14,040 nucleotides of DNA from positions 1-14,040 of the forward strand of contig CAZSGN010000048.1 in NCBI GenBank assembly GCA_964606415.1, written 5' to 3'. The stretch comes from CAZSGN01 sp964606415. Lineage in GTDB: Bacteria; Bacteroidota; Bacteroidia; Bacteroidales; JBBRXJ01. Positions within the stretch are counted from its first letter, which is position 1; every line of letters starts with the position of its first letter. The notes under the pieces were generated by a model, which was not told where the DNA came from, did no database searches, and worked only from the letters and a program-made list of their open reading frames with translations. This document shows, in pieces, positions 1 through 8,441 of this stretch. A program made the translations under genes and the position numbers.

Positions 1-1041
1 AATATCAGTTTGTTTCTGATGATAAGCCGCATTACCAATTCGCACAGGTTTAGGACCTTCATAGCCTTCCAAATGCTCAAGCACTTCTTCGGTTAATTGG
101 TTCTCGCCACGAATACCATACATGATCTGAATTTTTTCATCCTTAGCGGGAATGATATTAACAATAAACCGCAAGTATCTTTTGGCAACACTATACCGGC
201 CCAATTCAGAAAGGACTTTAACCACCATTGAAGCATCCCGAAGCCAGCAAAAACGATAATCCCAGTTGCGTTCCTCCCCAATGGTTTCGGGTAAAGAAGT
301 GGTCAAAGCAGCCAAAACAGCACCCGACTCACCATAAGCCAGCATCTTAAGAACCAGCGAACTGCGGATAATTTCCTGTTTAAATTTCTTAAATTTACGA
401 TTAGCGTCAACCCAGTTTAACCAATAAACAATGGTTCGTTGCATCTTAAGATGAGACCGCTCAACATTTTGATCAAGCAACTTTTGATTATACGATAAAA
501 GAAAGAAAGCATCACTCTTCAACTTAATCCTTTCCCCAGCCAATACTTTTCTTTTATTCAGGTTCGTGTATAAATAAACAGAATCATATTCCCCTTCAGT
601 GGTATAACTTTTAATATAATCACTTTCAATCTCCATCAATGTTTGATGTTCAGCATATTCCAGTTTCGGATCATACTTCACCATCAATTCAGGATTTCCT
701 GAAATAAGTTGTATATAACGAATCACATCAGACGGGGCATAATAAGATGAATCATGTATGCGGCTATCATATCGAGGCATAAAATCCAGCACCTTGAATA
801 TATCTTTCCCATTTTTGAAGGTTGTTTGTAACACATTCGTGTTATCCACATATTGCTGGTCAATCTGGTAATCATCATCAACAATAATTTCAAATGACCC
901 CCCTTTGTTTTTATCCAACAATTTCCCGAATATTGATGGCGAATCAAACCTGGGCATGCAACACCAGTCAATAGACCCTTTTTCAGAAATAAGAGCAGCG
1001 CTCAGGCAGTTTCCAATAACACCATAATTAAGATTATTCAT
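1..1041 (-). CDS. Glycoside hydrolase family 15 enzyme (trehalase/glucoamylase type), 3' end outside window
   Basis: Reading the minus strand from the ATG at 1041 gives 347 residues with no stop before the window edge, so the C-terminal part is missing (bacterial GH15 proteins are about 600 residues). The N-terminus (about residues 6-43: YGVIGN, GSIDWCCMPRFDSPSIFG) is the GH15 N-terminal beta-sandwich signature. The start of the (alpha/alpha)6 catalytic barrel carries NWDYRFCWLRDAS at 259-271, a family hallmark, then MYGIRGE at 307-313 and GPKPVRIGNAAYHQ at 329-342. GH15 enzymes are inverting exo-acting hydrolases of alpha-glucosides such as starch ends, isomaltose or trehalose; substrate cannot be decided here, and the second catalytic glutamate lies beyond the edge. 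No signal peptide is visible, so it is probably cytoplasmic. GAGGAAG just upstream of the ATG is a good ribosome binding site. In Bacteroidota such genes often sit beside trehalose-phosphate synthase, which would lie to the left. Confidence 0.93.
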   Translation of the reverse strand, partial: MNNLNYGVIGNCLSAALISEKGSIDWCCMPRFDSPSIFGKLLDKNKGGSFEIIVDDDYQIDQQYVDNTNVLQTTFKNGKDIFKVLDFMPRYDSRIHDSSYYAPSDVIRYIQLISGNPELMVKYDPKLEYAEHQTLMEIESDYIKSYTTEGEYDSVYLYTNLNKRKVLAGERIKLKSDAFFLLSYNQKLLDQNVERSHLKMQRTIVYWLNWVDANRKFKKFKQEIIRSSLVLKMLAYGESGAVLAALTTSLPETIGEERNWDYRFCWLRDASMVVKVLSELGRYSVAKRYLRFIVNIIPAKDEKIQIMYGIRGENQLTEEVLEHLEGYEGPKPVRIGNAAYHQKQTDI

Positions 1042-1074
1042 ACTTCCTCTTCATATTTTAAATGACATTTGTTT

Positions 1075-1091
1075 TTTTACAGGTTGTAAAA
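1075..1091. promoter_or_regulatory. 17-bp palindrome upstream of the GH15 gene, candidate operator
   Basis: TTTTACA-GGT-TGTAAAA is a perfect inverted repeat with 7-base arms, centred 42 bases upstream of the GH15 start. On the minus strand it overlaps a -7-like element TAATTTTA (1087-1094, lacking the final G of TAnnTTTG). A TTG lies 15 bases further upstream (1110-1112), closer than the usual 19-21. The symmetry and position fit a dimeric repressor site, but AT-rich palindromes of this length also arise by chance and no regulator gene is adjacent. Confidence 0.25.
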
Positions 1092-1197
1092 TTATGCTAT
1101 TTTTCCGGTCAATAAAGTCAATTACGTGATTTTTCATGAACAATTATCATAAATCACTACAGGACCAGGGTGAAGTTTAAAAGGAATAAGAATTTAT

Positions 1198-1314
1198 TAT
1201 ACTGAATAAGAAGTAACTTTTTCGGAAAATTATATTGCAGTAATGATTTAATTCAATACATCAATAGTGCAATAATAGAGATACTTACATTTGATTGAAG
1301 TCTATACTGAATAA
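1198..1314. repeat. Pair of 12-bp direct repeats in the intergenic region
   Basis: TATACTGAATAA occurs at 1198-1209 and again at 1303-1314 in the 282-base gap between the lipoprotein gene and the GH15 gene. The copies are 105 bases apart in the same orientation. Nothing between them looks like a gene. They could be regulatory sites or chance similarity in AT-rich DNA. The rest of the gap shows no terminator with a GC-rich stem and T-tract. Confidence 0.3.
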
Positions 1315-1323
1315 ACAAGCAAA

Positions 1324-2217
1324 TTACATTACGATGCGCTCACGAATATTGCTTACCCCCTTTTTAATCTTCAGAAACAGCTCCTCATTGATATTTGACC
1401 GGGCTTTATCAGTATATATTTTCTTGTTAATTGTATCAATTTCGATATCATTCTCATCTTCATAATAAAGATCCACTTCATCATACACTTTCTGTAATGA
1501 TTTAAGCATAACCAGGTAATTGGTCACAGCCATGTTATCCTCATACATTTTCAACAATGATATTAAACTTTTGAGGGAATATTTTTGTCTTGCCACACGA
1601 TTCATAATTTCTTCCGGAATATTAGACTCAACCAAATGGGATGTAATATATAAAGCTTCAATCCACCCGCCGAGAATAATCAAAGCAGAAATATTTTGCC
1701 GTTCATTACTGTTTAGGTAAGAATCAGTAATTTCAAACAACTCACAAGTCATCTCATAAAGAGAATCAATATCGGATGTTTCTGACCTGAGATAGCCCAT
1801 GGCATGATTCACATGTTCATCCGGGATACCAAGATCATTGGCCATTTTATTAATAACCATCCCATAGTCTTTCATTTTCTGGGGCTCATTATTAATCCTG
1901 AGGTATCCCAAATCCACCCCATAAACACCAAGATTGACAGCACGCTTATGATTGGCACTGTATTTGCCTGCATTTTCGGGATTATTAACGAGGTTTTGAT
2001 CAAAACTCAGATCCGTATCGCGAAAAATATAGACCATCTCACAAGGAAGAAACATGTTATAAAAAATAAACCGGGTGGATTCTTCCATCGTCCGGCTTAA
2101 TTCGTCCACTTCTGACTTTTCAACTTTTTCAGCTTCATTAGAAGAATCAAACTGGCAGCCAGAAAAAAACGTACTTATTAATAAAAACAACCATATCAGT
2201 CTTTTAATATAAGCCAT
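1324..2217 (-). CDS. Uncharacterised conserved-type lipoprotein
   Basis: This 297-residue protein starts with basic residues and a hydrophobic stretch (about residues 5-19) ending in FSGC, so C21 is the likely lipidated cysteine after signal peptidase II cleavage. The mature protein begins CQFDSSNEAE, a flexible acidic linker typical of outer-membrane-directed lipoproteins. The remainder is predicted to be mostly helical, with AVNLGVYGVDLGYLRI around 93-108 and a LIILGGWIEALYI helix around 174-186. I recall similar sequences as hypothetical lipoproteins in Bacteroidota but know of no assigned function and see no catalytic motif. No Shine-Dalgarno is visible before the ATG, which is usual for the phylum. 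It is divergent from the efflux operon with 187 bases between the starts, so the two could share a control region, but no functional link is shown. Confidence 0.85.
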   Translation of the reverse strand: MAYIKRLIWLFLLISTFFSGCQFDSSNEAEKVEKSEVDELSRTMEESTRFIFYNMFLPCEMVYIFRDTDLSFDQNLVNNPENAGKYSANHKRAVNLGVYGVDLGYLRINNEPQKMKDYGMVINKMANDLGIPDEHVNHAMGYLRSETSDIDSLYEMTCELFEITDSYLNSNERQNISALIILGGWIEALYITSHLVESNIPEEIMNRVARQKYSLKSLISLLKMYEDNMAVTNYLVMLKSLQKVYDEVDLYYEDENDIEIDTINKKIYTDKARSNINEELFLKIKKGVSNIRERIVM

Positions 2218-2404
2218 AAATTCAGGTTATTAGGTCATATAATCACACAAAGCATTAACACTTCTTAAAAATAATACTTTTCTGTTGAATTAAAAAATAA
2301 TACAAATAAATTACCAATATACGTGTCATAAACAATACATTCACCAATTAAGATTCCTTTTGATCAAATGCTTACAAGAATTTTATTAAATTCGCTTCAC
2401 TTAA

Positions 2405-3781
2405 GTGAAAAGAAACACATTAATGCGCATAATTACACTCATCTGCCTCTTTATATTTACCCTGAAAACTTCGGGGCAGGATACCATATTGAATTATTAT
2501 ATTAAACAAGGACTGGCTAATAACCTGCGTTTACAGCAAAAGCAATCCGATTACCGGCATAGCCTGGCCGTATTAAAAGAATCCAGGTCCCTTTTTTATC
2601 CGGATACTGATTTCCAGGCCAGGTATACCGTGGCAGAAGGAGGACGAACCATTGATTTCCCGGTTGGAGACCTGCTCAATCCTGTTTACCGTACACTCAA
2701 TACCCTTACAATGACCGACCAGTTCCCGGAAATCGAGAATGAAAGTTTCTATTTTTACCGTCCACGTGAACATGAAACTAAAATATCCTTACAACAACCT
2801 CTTTTTAACCCACATATCTATTTCAATAATAAAATAAAAAGCCAGCTCAGTCAAATTAAAAAAGCCGATCAGGAAACATACCAACGTGAGCTGGTAAGCA
2901 AAATCAAAAAAAGCTATTACAATTATTTAAAAACAAAAGAAATAAATAAAGTTCTTCATGAAACAGAAAAAGTCCTGAAAGAGAATATGCGGGTTGCCAG
3001 ATCCCTTTACCGAAACGAAAAGATAACCCTGGACAGCTTATATGCCGCCCGGGAAATGCTTAGTGCCTTGCAGGAAGAACAAACAAAAAATAAAGCCCGC
3101 CAAAAATCCGCCCGGTCATATTTTAATTTTTTGTTAAACAGAGAACTGAACGACATCATTAAAAGTCCGGACACAACCAAAATCGAATACCAACTAAGCC
3201 ATCTTGATTCACAAATTGAAGAGGCATTGCAAACAAGAGAAGAAATAGACGGATTAAAAGCTTCGGGCAAAGCCATTTCACAGCAAGTCCGTTTAAAAAA
3301 AAGCAACCACCTGCCCACCTTAAGCACCATGATTGATTATGGTTTCCAGGGTAAAAATTACACCTTTACCCATGAGTACGACTTTCTTTTAGCCTCGGTT
3401 GTTTTGAAATGGGATCTTTTTCATGGTTTAAAAAACAAACATCAGATTGAACAAGCCCAGATACAACATCAAAAACAAAAACAAAAGCTGGAAGAAGCAA
3501 AACAAAAAATCAGCCTGGAAGTAAGCAACGCTTATTATGAACTCGAAGCCGCTTATAAAAAAATCATACACCAACGGGATGCCGTTCAAACACATCAGGA
3601 AATATTCCATATTCAAGAAAAAAAACATCAACATGGCCAGATTCCTTTTATCCAGTACAGTTATTCCAGGAATCAGTTAACAAAAGCAGAGCAAAAACTC
3701 ATTCTGGCAAAATATGATTTTTTATCCAAAAAAGCTGATTTAGAGCGGGCAGTGGCATCATATCAATTCAATAAAGATTAA
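2405..3781 (+). CDS. TolC-family outer-membrane efflux channel
   Basis: The product (458 residues) has a signal peptide (LMRIITLICLFIFTLKTSGQ, about 6-25) and two outer-membrane-efflux-protein repeats, each a long amphipathic coiled-coil hairpin followed by beta-barrel strands. Repeat one spans about 27-240 and repeat two about 270-455. Repeat landmarks are the ANN near residue 38, SLFYPDTDFQARY near 62-74, HLPTLSTMIDYGF near 303-315 and VVLKWDLFHGLKN near 332-344. As in other TolC proteins it should trimerise into an outer-membrane duct docking on the adaptor encoded next. The GTG at 2405 gives a more typical basic signal-peptide start (MKRN); an in-frame ATG at 2423 (residue 7) is a possible alternative, and no ribosome binding site decides between them. 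It is the first gene of the tripartite operon, with 37 bases before the adaptor. Substrate is unknown. Confidence 0.93.
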   Translation: MKRNTLMRIITLICLFIFTLKTSGQDTILNYYIKQGLANNLRLQQKQSDYRHSLAVLKESRSLFYPDTDFQARYTVAEGGRTIDFPVGDLLNPVYRTLNTLTMTDQFPEIENESFYFYRPREHETKISLQQPLFNPHIYFNNKIKSQLSQIKKADQETYQRELVSKIKKSYYNYLKTKEINKVLHETEKVLKENMRVARSLYRNEKITLDSLYAAREMLSALQEEQTKNKARQKSARSYFNFLLNRELNDIIKSPDTTKIEYQLSHLDSQIEEALQTREEIDGLKASGKAISQQVRLKKSNHLPTLSTMIDYGFQGKNYTFTHEYDFLLASVVLKWDLFHGLKNKHQIEQAQIQHQKQKQKLEEAKQKISLEVSNAYYELEAAYKKIIHQRDAVQTHQEIFHIQEKKHQHGQIPFIQYSYSRNQLTKAEQKLILAKYDFLSKKADLERAVASYQFNKD

Positions 3782-3818
3782 AGCTCATGCCCATCAAATC
3801 AATAAATAATACAAAAAG

Positions 3819-4880
3819 ATGAAACAGATCAATAAGCATACACGCGTTTTGAACATCTATTTTTGGGGACTATCTTATATTTTTCTCATTGCACTGGGAT
3901 CATGCAAAGAGCCCGTACACGAAAAACAAAGCAAAAAAAGCGTGCCCGTCCGCATCGACTCCATAAAAACAATAAATAAAGCCATTCCTGTCCATGGAGC
4001 AGGAAGGTTAAAAACAAACAAAGAATTAAAATTAAGCTTTAAAACCGGGGGCATTATTTCCTCTATTCCAGTAGAAACAGGAGATAAAGTAAACAAAGGG
4101 ACTATTCTTGCCAAACTAAAGATGGAAGAAATCGGGGCTACCATGGAGCAAGCCAAAGCCAGCTATGAAAAAGCAGAACGCGATCTGGAAAGAGCCCATT
4201 CCCTTTACGAGGATAGCGCAGCCACCTTAGAGCAATACCAGAATGCCCAAACAGCTCAGCAAGTAGCAAAAAGCAAACTTGAAACAGCCCGTTTCAACCT
4301 ATCACATTCGCAGATCACCGCCCCTTCCGGAGGCCGAATCTTGCAAATTCTAGCCAAAGAAAATGAAATGGTTGCCCCGGGCACACCCGTCATATATTTC
4401 GGAAATACAAGTAAAAACTGGCTGTTAACAATACCTGTCACGGATATTGACCGTACCAAATTAAGCCATGGCGACCAGGCAACAATTATTTTTGATGCAT
4501 TCCCTCGTCAATCATTTCAAGGTGCTATCCAGACCATTTCCGAATTTGCAGACCCCTACACCGGAACATTTGAAGTAGAATTAAGCATGCATCACCATGA
4601 CCGATTTTTTTCAGGATTGATCGCCTCAGCAGACATATATCCTTCTAAAAAACAATTATTTTATGTAATCCCTATTGATGCATTCGTTGAACTAACACAA
4701 CAAAAAGGATATATATATCAAATTGATCAACATCAAGCTCAAAAACACCAGATCCAAATCGAACATATCCGGAATGAAATGATCTACACCCATACCCAAC
4801 TAGACACAACATTACCCGTTATCACAGCAGGTAAAAACGATATCAGGCACCAGACAAAAGTCCAAATACAAAACCCATAA
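3819..4880 (+). CDS. RND efflux periplasmic adaptor (membrane-fusion protein), lipoprotein
   Basis: This 353-residue protein has an N-terminal hydrophobic segment ending in LGSC, giving lipidated C29 and anchoring to a membrane. It has the HlyD/AcrA layout. The first half of the lipoyl-like barrel-sandwich domain is at about 60-97 (LSFKTGGIISSIPVETGD, KGTILAKL). An alpha-helical hairpin follows at about 98-165. The second lipoyl half is at about 166-205 (ITAPSGGRI, NEMVAPGTPVIYFG), and a beta-barrel with C-terminal membrane-proximal strands at about 206-353. The adaptor bridges the RND pump and the TolC channel across the periplasm. Both partners flank it, and the pump gene starts 10 bases after this stop, so co-transcription is very likely. 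An 11-codon reading frame at 3787-3822 ends in TGA overlapping this ATG (ATGA), which may couple translation or be chance. The start is preceded by AAAAAG rather than a strong Shine-Dalgarno. Confidence 0.93.
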   Translation: MKQINKHTRVLNIYFWGLSYIFLIALGSCKEPVHEKQSKKSVPVRIDSIKTINKAIPVHGAGRLKTNKELKLSFKTGGIISSIPVETGDKVNKGTILAKLKMEEIGATMEQAKASYEKAERDLERAHSLYEDSAATLEQYQNAQTAQQVAKSKLETARFNLSHSQITAPSGGRILQILAKENEMVAPGTPVIYFGNTSKNWLLTIPVTDIDRTKLSHGDQATIIFDAFPRQSFQGAIQTISEFADPYTGTFEVELSMHHHDRFFSGLIASADIYPSKKQLFYVIPIDAFVELTQQKGYIYQIDQHQAQKHQIQIEHIRNEMIYTHTQLDTTLPVITAGKNDIRHQTKVQIQNP

Positions 4881-4890
4881 ATAAAAAACA

Positions 4891-7800
4891 TTGAAACTGC
4901 CCAAACTCGCATTAACCCATTACCAGTTTACGCTCATCGGGATCATTCTTTTGGTCTTTATGGGTATCACCTCTTATTTGACCATGCCCAGAACAGAAGA
5001 TCCTCCTGTAACAATTCCCGGTGCAGGTATCGTTGTCATCCATCCCGGCACCAATCCGGTAGACCTTGAGCAACTCATCGCAGACCCTATTGAAAAAGCG
5101 GTCAATGAGCTGGATGATATCAAACGGATTGAAACCAGGCTTATGGATGGCGTAGCCTCAATCAATGTAGAATTCACTTTTAATACTGATGCCGATGAAA
5201 AATACAACGAAGTTACCCGGCAGGTAAACAGTATCCGAAACGAGCTACCGGAAAATATTTACAACATCAACATTCAACAATGGACAAGCTCTGATGTCAG
5301 CATCCTTCAATTGGCGTTTGTATCTGACAGTCTCGATTACGCCATCATGGAAAAAGAAGCCGACCAACTCAAAAACGAAATCGAAGGCGTTAATGGTGTC
5401 CGGGATGTAAAAATCCTTGCCTGCCCCGAAGAAGAAGTAAGGGTGAATCTGGATATTGAAAAAATGACACTGATGAACATCCCCATTGAACAGGTTGCCG
5501 ATGCCATTAAAAGCAACAATGCGAACATTCCCGGGGGATCAGTAAAAATGGGCAGCCGGAATTTCAGCATCAAATCCAGCGCCGCTTATGACCACCTTGA
5601 CGAAATTAAAAACACCGTTGTCGGGTTCAAAGAAGGAAAAATCGTTTACCTTAAAAATATTGCCTCCATTAAAATGGATTACGAAGATCAAAATTATATT
5701 GCAAAATTTAATTCAAGTAAAGCTATTTTTCTCACTGTAAATCAGAAAGAAGGATTTAATATATTTAACATATGGGACGATCTTGAAACAATCATTGAAA
5801 AATACAAAAATCACCTTGACGAAAATATTGAACTAAGAACCGTATTTAATCAAAGTCACTCCGTGGATAAGCGGATCAATGGCTTTATGAACAATCTTAT
5901 ACAAGGAATTATTCTTGTTGGTATCGTGATATTTTTCAGTTTGGGCAGAAGAGCCTCCCTGATCGTCATCCTTGCTATTCCATTCTCCATTCTAATTGGC
6001 TTAGGATTTGTAGACCTTACAGGTTTCGGGCTGCAACAAATATCAATTGCAGCACTGGTAATTTCACTGGGGCTGCTTGTTGATAACAGCATTGTCATTG
6101 TCGAGAATATCGAACGTTTTATCAGGATTGGCCACAGCCGTTATGAAGCAGCTATAAAAGCTGCCAGTCAGTTGGGATGGCCCATTGTCAGTGCCACAAC
6201 AACCACGTTATTCGCTTTTATCCCCATCATCATGATGCCCGACAAAGCAGGAAAATTTATTCAGAGCCTGCCGGTGACAGTCGTCTTTACACTTGCTGCT
6301 TCCCTGCTGCTTGCCCTGACATTTACCCCACTGCTGGCATCGTATCTACTAAAAGCAAAGAAGAAATTTAAAAATAATAAACCCCAATCAAACAATAAAA
6401 TACAGAATTCAATTCAACAATTTATACAAGGGCCTTACAGCAAAATATTATATAAATCATTAACAAACAGAAAACTGGTTATTATTATCGCAAGTTTTTC
6501 ATTAGCTTTATCCGTATTGATCTTTTTCAGATTTGTCGATATTAGTTTCTTCCCAAAAACTGAAAAACCCCAGTTCATGATCAAAGCCATTACCCCTGAA
6601 GGATCAAATATTGATCATACAGAAGATGTGGCTAAATATATTGAAAAAATACTGGATACCATTCCGCAAGTCGATTTCTATGCCACCAATGTCGGGCATG
6701 GGAACCCACGCATTTACTATAATCAATTTCCAAAAAAATATGCGCAAAATGAGGCTGAATTTTTTATTCAATTAAAAGAATACAATTACTTAGATTTCAA
6801 GTTATTAATTAATAGACTAAGAGAGAGATTATCTGTTTTACCATCTGCACGGGTCGAAGTCAAAGAATTTGAGCAAGGCCCTCCTATAGAAGCTCCATTA
6901 GCTATAAAGATAACAGGCACAAACAACGAAATGCTGAAAAAAATTGCTGATAGCGTAGAATTAATGGTCAACCAGACACATGGCATCATCAACATAGATA
7001 ATGCAGTTAGTAAATACAAAACCGATCTTTACATCAACATTAACAAAGACAAGGCTGGAATACTTGGAGTACCGGTAGCACGGATCAACCAAACCATCAG
7101 GACATGCATTAACGGGAGTAATGCTTCCAAATTCAGGGATGAGAAAGGAAATGAATACGATATCGTACTTCGTCTTCCTTTTAAAGACCGTATTCAAATG
7201 AAAGATCTTGAGACCATCAAAGTTCAATCTCTGTCAGGCCGGTTTATTCCATTGCTGCAACTTGCTAAAATAGAATTTAAAAGATCTCCAAGTGTGATAA
7301 CGCACTATAACATGGATAAAAGTGCCACTATCACCGGGGACATTGCCAACGGCCATACACTCGATGATGTTATCGGGCAGTTAAGGCCCCAACTCGAGGG
7401 CTATTCCTGGCCCCAAGGTTATGATTATAAATTTGCCGGCGAATTTGAGAGCCGTCGTGAAAGCTTCGGAGGCATCGGCAATGCTGGTGTTATTGCCTTA
7501 ATCGCTATTTTTGCCGTGCTTGTTCTGCAATTCCGTTCATTCACCCAGCCACTTATTGTTTTCACAGCGATCCCCCTTGCCGTTATTGGTTCCGTCCTGG
7601 CATTAGCAATTACCGGGTATCCCTTTTCATTTACTGCCTTCATCGGGCTAATCAGCCTGATTGGGATAGTGGTTAACAATTCGATTATCCTGGTTGATTA
7701 TACCAATCAACTGCTTTTAGAAGGCAAAAACTTACAAGCATCTATTATTGAAGCAGGGCAAACCCGTTTCACCCCTATCCTGCTGACAACCATGACCACC

Positions 7801-7962
7801 ATCGGCGGGCTACTCCCACTGACGTTACAGGGCGGATCACTTTGGGCCCCAATGGGCTGGACCATCATAGGAGGCCTGTTGATTTCAACCTTGTTAACAC
7901 TGATCGTGGTTCCTGTCCTGTTCTCTTATCTAACGAAAAGTGATGAACGGGTGAACGGGTGA
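4891..7962 (+). CDS. RND-family efflux pump permease (HAE1-type, AcrB-like)
   Basis: At 1023 residues this is full length for an RND pump with 12 membrane helices and two large periplasmic loops. TM1 is about 12-30, followed by TMPRTEDPP and the first porter domain. TM2-TM6 lie about 335-488, and the TM7 segment begins near 528. The second porter domain runs from about 551, and TM8-TM12 span about 862-1014. TM4 carries GLLVDNSIVIVENIE (394-408), keeping the first proton-relay aspartate (D398) but with N399 at the second position. TM10 has GIVVNNSIILVDY (925-937) where AcrB has its lysine; both variants are common in this family. The pump likely uses ion gradients to expel amphiphilic compounds through the adaptor and channel encoded upstream. 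The TTG start is preferred because an in-frame TAA lies at 4882-4884 and the next ATG (residue 24) would remove most of TM1. The stop falls within an 8-base tandem repeat. Confidence 0.95.
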   Translation: MKLPKLALTHYQFTLIGIILLVFMGITSYLTMPRTEDPPVTIPGAGIVVIHPGTNPVDLEQLIADPIEKAVNELDDIKRIETRLMDGVASINVEFTFNTDADEKYNEVTRQVNSIRNELPENIYNINIQQWTSSDVSILQLAFVSDSLDYAIMEKEADQLKNEIEGVNGVRDVKILACPEEEVRVNLDIEKMTLMNIPIEQVADAIKSNNANIPGGSVKMGSRNFSIKSSAAYDHLDEIKNTVVGFKEGKIVYLKNIASIKMDYEDQNYIAKFNSSKAIFLTVNQKEGFNIFNIWDDLETIIEKYKNHLDENIELRTVFNQSHSVDKRINGFMNNLIQGIILVGIVIFFSLGRRASLIVILAIPFSILIGLGFVDLTGFGLQQISIAALVISLGLLVDNSIVIVENIERFIRIGHSRYEAAIKAASQLGWPIVSATTTTLFAFIPIIMMPDKAGKFIQSLPVTVVFTLAASLLLALTFTPLLASYLLKAKKKFKNNKPQSNNKIQNSIQQFIQGPYSKILYKSLTNRKLVIIIASFSLALSVLIFFRFVDISFFPKTEKPQFMIKAITPEGSNIDHTEDVAKYIEKILDTIPQVDFYATNVGHGNPRIYYNQFPKKYAQNEAEFFIQLKEYNYLDFKLLINRLRERLSVLPSARVEVKEFEQGPPIEAPLAIKITGTNNEMLKKIADSVELMVNQTHGIINIDNAVSKYKTDLYININKDKAGILGVPVARINQTIRTCINGSNASKFRDEKGNEYDIVLRLPFKDRIQMKDLETIKVQSLSGRFIPLLQLAKIEFKRSPSVITHYNMDKSATITGDIANGHTLDDVIGQLRPQLEGYSWPQGYDYKFAGEFESRRESFGGIGNAGVIALIAIFAVLVLQFRSFTQPLIVFTAIPLAVIGSVLALAITGYPFSFTAFIGLISLIGIVVNNSIILVDYTNQLLLEGKNLQASIIEAGQTRFTPILLTTMTTIGGLLPLTLQGGSLWAPMGWTIIGGLLISTLLTLIVVPVLFSYLTKSDERVNG

Positions 7963-8090
7963 ATTCTGTACCTCCTGTTTTCCGCACATTTATGCAACAC
8001 CCACTTAAATAACTGAAAATCAATAATATTTTTTTATATTTGGGTATTGCAATGCAGAAAACAAGATAGGGTAGATTTTGATATATTTTT

Positions 8091-8172
8091 GGGCTGAAAG
8101 CCCTAATTATTTTAACCCGAAGGCAACGCCTCGGGGAATAGCATAAAAAACTACTCGCGCCCTGATAAGGGC
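8091..8172 (+). repeat. Left three-hairpin module
   Basis: Hairpin one is GGGCT-GAA-AGCCC (8091-8103). Hairpin two is CCCGAAGGC-AAC-GCCTCGGG (8116-8135), with one bulged A in the left arm. Hairpin three is GCCCT-GATA-AGGGC (8159-8172). The spacers are AT-rich, which makes the GC-rich stems stand out. Order, loop AAC of the middle hairpin and total length (82 bases) match the reverse complement of the right module. Confidence 0.75.
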
Positions 8173-8360
8173 AAGCTATATTAGTCGGCTTACAAATATT
8201 TTTCATCATAGATGAGCTTCCTGATTTTAAATGTATTTTTTTGTTTCGTTTAAAATTATAGGCTATTGTACTTCTTGTGGAAAATAATATGTATATGCAT
8301 TTTTGAAAGAAAGTGATTATGCTATAGATTGTGCTATAGTCATAGGTTAATATTTATATT

Positions 8361-8441
8361 GCCCTTCAGGGCGAATTAATATATACCTTTTCTCTCTCTC
8401 AAGGCGTTGCCTTGAGCTGAATTAAAATGCCACTTCGTGGC
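8361..8441 (-). repeat. Right three-hairpin module, inverted copy
   Basis: Read on the minus strand, hairpin one is GCCAC-GAA-GTGGC (8441-8429). Hairpin two is CTCAAGGC-AAC-GCCTTGAG (8416-8398), a perfect 8-base stem. Hairpin three is GCCCT-GA-AGGGC (8372-8361), followed by AATATAA. The span is 81 bases. Hairpin one shares its GAA loop with the left module but has a different stem sequence. Hairpin two shares AAGGCAACGCCT, and hairpin three shares GCCCT/AGGGCAA. Stem differences that keep pairing are compensatory, which points to selection or copying of structure. Confidence 0.75.

Noticed and set aside
723..971. 82-codon minus-strand frame near the left end
   Set aside because: It overlaps the GH15 gene on the same strand in another frame and has no plausible protein features; the GH15 frame explains the region.
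7865..8209. 114-codon minus-strand frame spanning the end of the pump gene and the hairpin region
   Set aside because: It lies antisense to the RND gene and across palindromic non-coding DNA, its residues show no gene-like pattern or family resemblance, and it has no supporting start signal.
8398..8416. Perfect 8-base hairpin as an intrinsic terminator for the convergent genes
   Set aside because: Neither side is followed by a T-tract in the right position, and the hairpin is better explained as part of the repeated module.
8091..8441. CRISPR array
   Set aside because: The repeats are hairpins in inverted orientation with unequal spacing and only two module copies; no regular direct repeats, spacers or cas genes are present.
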